Shown: positions 62,765 through 64,000 of the stretch, one piece after another
Layout of the letters: each line of letters starts with the position of its first letter
How positions within the stretch are numbered: position 1 is the first letter of the stretch
Assembly: GCF_000163295.1 (NCBI RefSeq)
Contig: NZ_GG700527.1
Location: 467,637 to 531,636 of the forward strand
Reading direction: 5' to 3'
Length of the DNA: 64,000 nucleotides
From: Anaerococcus vaginalis ATCC 51170
GTDB lineage: Bacteria; Bacillota; Clostridia; Tissierellales; Peptoniphilaceae
The notes under the pieces: generated by a model
Seen by the model: the letters and a program-made list of their open reading frames with translations, nothing else
The model's database searches: none
What the model was told of the DNA's origin: nothing
Program-made: the position numbers and the translations under genes

Positions 62765-63944
62765 GATAAAATTATTACTTAGCAATCGTATGAATAAAAT
62801 TTTATTAATATTTTTGTTTGCTATAGCAGTTTCTTTTAGCATATTTGCAGTATGGAGCATAAGTTTTGTGGATAATAATGGAAATACCCATAATGGAATA
62901 TTTGCACCAAGAAAGCTAAGCGAGAAAAAATTAAAATATGCGGGTAAATTAAATCCTGATGTATTTGAAGATGTGATAAAAAAAGATAAAAAAATTAAGG
63001 CTATTTATAAAAATCAAATTCCAGAAAAAATATATGCTACAAATATGCAAGAGTATATGGATATAAAAGATTTTATGGTAAGCACTTTGTCCTATGGAAG
63101 TGAAATGGATTATGAAAAATTTGATTTTTTAGAAGTCAGCAAAGCAAAAAATATTTACCATATCAGGAAAGAAAATATAAAAAAATTGGTAAAAGAATAT
63201 GGAGTTACTGAGAAAAAAATGAAATATTTGAAAGAAAAATTTTCAAAAAATAAAACTCCTTTTTATTACGAACCTGCCGATTCGTGGATAACTATGGGCT
63301 TATATGCAACAACCTACTCATTAATATTGATTATTGGCATATCATTTCTTGTATCAGGAATATTTACTGAAGATTTCAAATTAAAAGCTGATTCGATTTT
63401 TTTTAGCACAAAATTAGGAAAAAATAAGGGAGTTAAGATAAAAATAGGAACAGGCTTATTGATGACAACAATTATATATTGGGCATTGATGCTAAGTCTT
63501 TGCATAATATCTTTTACGATAATGGGTGTAAGCGGAGCAAAATCGCCCATTCAATTAGAATACAGTTATTGTATTTATAATTACACTTTTTTTGAAAGAT
63601 ATTTGCTAATAATTATTGGAGGATATATTGGAAGTATTTTTGCAAGCGTAGTAACAATGCTAACATCAGCCAAAACACATTCGTCACTTCTAAGCTTGTG
63701 TATTCCAATAATATTATTCGTAGTATCGCCATTTATTGGAAGAGTCTTGCCATTTGAAAATTTATTTAAAATAACACCAGATCAGTTAGTAAATATATAT
63801 AATTGCATAAAACTACCCATATTATATGAAATTTTTGGTCATATATTTATGCAAATACCAATGATAATTATATTATATTTGCTAATTTCAATAATATTGA
63901 TTCCATTTATATATTTTACATTTAGAAAATATGGGCAAAAGTAG
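62751..63944 (+). CDS. ABC-2 type permease
   Basis: This 397-residue membrane protein has one N-terminal helix, an outside domain of about 150 residues and then five or six helices. It overlaps the ATPase end by 14 bases and starts behind GGAGAT. The operon (sigma factor, membrane protein, ATPase, permease) is probably a self-contained envelope-stress or export unit; the substrate is unknown. Confidence 0.78.
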   Translation: MIRHEIKLLLSNRMNKILLIFLFAIAVSFSIFAVWSISFVDNNGNTHNGIFAPRKLSEKKLKYAGKLNPDVFEDVIKKDKKIKAIYKNQIPEKIYATNMQEYMDIKDFMVSTLSYGSEMDYEKFDFLEVSKAKNIYHIRKENIKKLVKEYGVTEKKMKYLKEKFSKNKTPFYYEPADSWITMGLYATTYSLILIIGISFLVSGIFTEDFKLKADSIFFSTKLGKNKGVKIKIGTGLLMTTIIYWALMLSLCIISFTIMGVSGAKSPIQLEYSYCIYNYTFFERYLLIIIGGYIGSIFASVVTMLTSAKTHSSLLSLCIPIILFVVSPFIGRVLPFENLFKITPDQLVNIYNCIKLPILYEIFGHIFMQIPMIIILYLLISIILIPFIYFTFRKYGQK

Positions 63945-64000
63945 ATTAAAAAATTTATTAATATAATTTTTAAAAGGTTGACAATAATCAGCCTCAGAGC

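Noticed and set aside
1..64000. CRISPR arrays, rRNA and tRNA genes.
   Set aside because: No regularly spaced repeat units, no rRNA-like GC-rich blocks and no tRNA cloverleaf with a T-loop consensus were seen on reading.

Overview
The window is strongly AT-rich. It has Gram-positive style Shine-Dalgarno sites (GGAGG/GAGGTG), dense same-strand operons, ECF-type transporters and Tn916-like mobility genes. This points to a low-GC Firmicute; an anaerobic coccus of the Tissierellia type (Anaerococcus/Peptoniphilus-like) is my best guess from protein style alone and has not been tested.

1-20.6 kb: a non-ribosomal peptide synthetase (NRPS) locus for a salicylate/cysteine (thiazoline) metallophore of the yersiniabactin/pyochelin/equibactin class. 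It starts with the tail of an aryl-AMP ligase. Next comes an HMWP2-like synthetase (ArCP-Cy-A-[MT-like]-PCP-Cy-PCP), a thiazolinyl imide reductase, a free-standing cyclization domain, an A-less [MT-like]-PCP protein, a saccharopine-dehydrogenase-like reductase and a second imide reductase. The row ends with a PchF-like terminal synthetase (docking-Cy-A-MT-PCP-TE), a fusion of a dead reductase with a methyltransferase, and an alpha/beta hydrolase. There are four Cy domains and four cysteine-type carrier domains but only one adenylation domain with an intact A3 loop. This suggests trans loading of one A domain's product onto several modules and a product with up to four cysteine-derived rings.

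20.6-29.2 kb: a TetR regulator with a palindromic operator, two exporter-fold ABC half-transporters (YbtP/YbtQ or IrtA/IrtB type), an MptD-type ECF transporter (S, T and double ATPase) and a MATE efflux pump. These are plausibly the uptake and export arm of the same locus.

29.2-51.6 kb: mobile DNA. Two diverged copies of one control module (leader peptide, attenuator hairpin, Tn916 orf7-like sigma protein, terminator, about 300-nt conserved non-coding segment) sit in front of two different recombinase systems: three large serine recombinases at 30.5-35.5 kb and xis plus a tyrosine integrase at 50.0-51.5 kb. Between them lie a KilA-N protein, peptide-type ABC transporters (one ATPase truncated in Walker A), a broken radical SAM gene, a relaxase/MobC pair with a candidate oriT, a relaxase remnant and a cytosolic trypsin-like protease.

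51.6-64 kb: a methionyl-tRNA-synthetase C-terminal-like domain abuts the integrase end. It is followed by decayed fragments (IS3 orfA, EcoRI-like methylase), a Fic protein, a lantibiotic-immunity type ABC transporter with its two-component system, small mobile-element genes, a secreted bacteriocin-like protein with a small membrane partner, and an ECF sigma/membrane protein/ABC-2 transporter operon.
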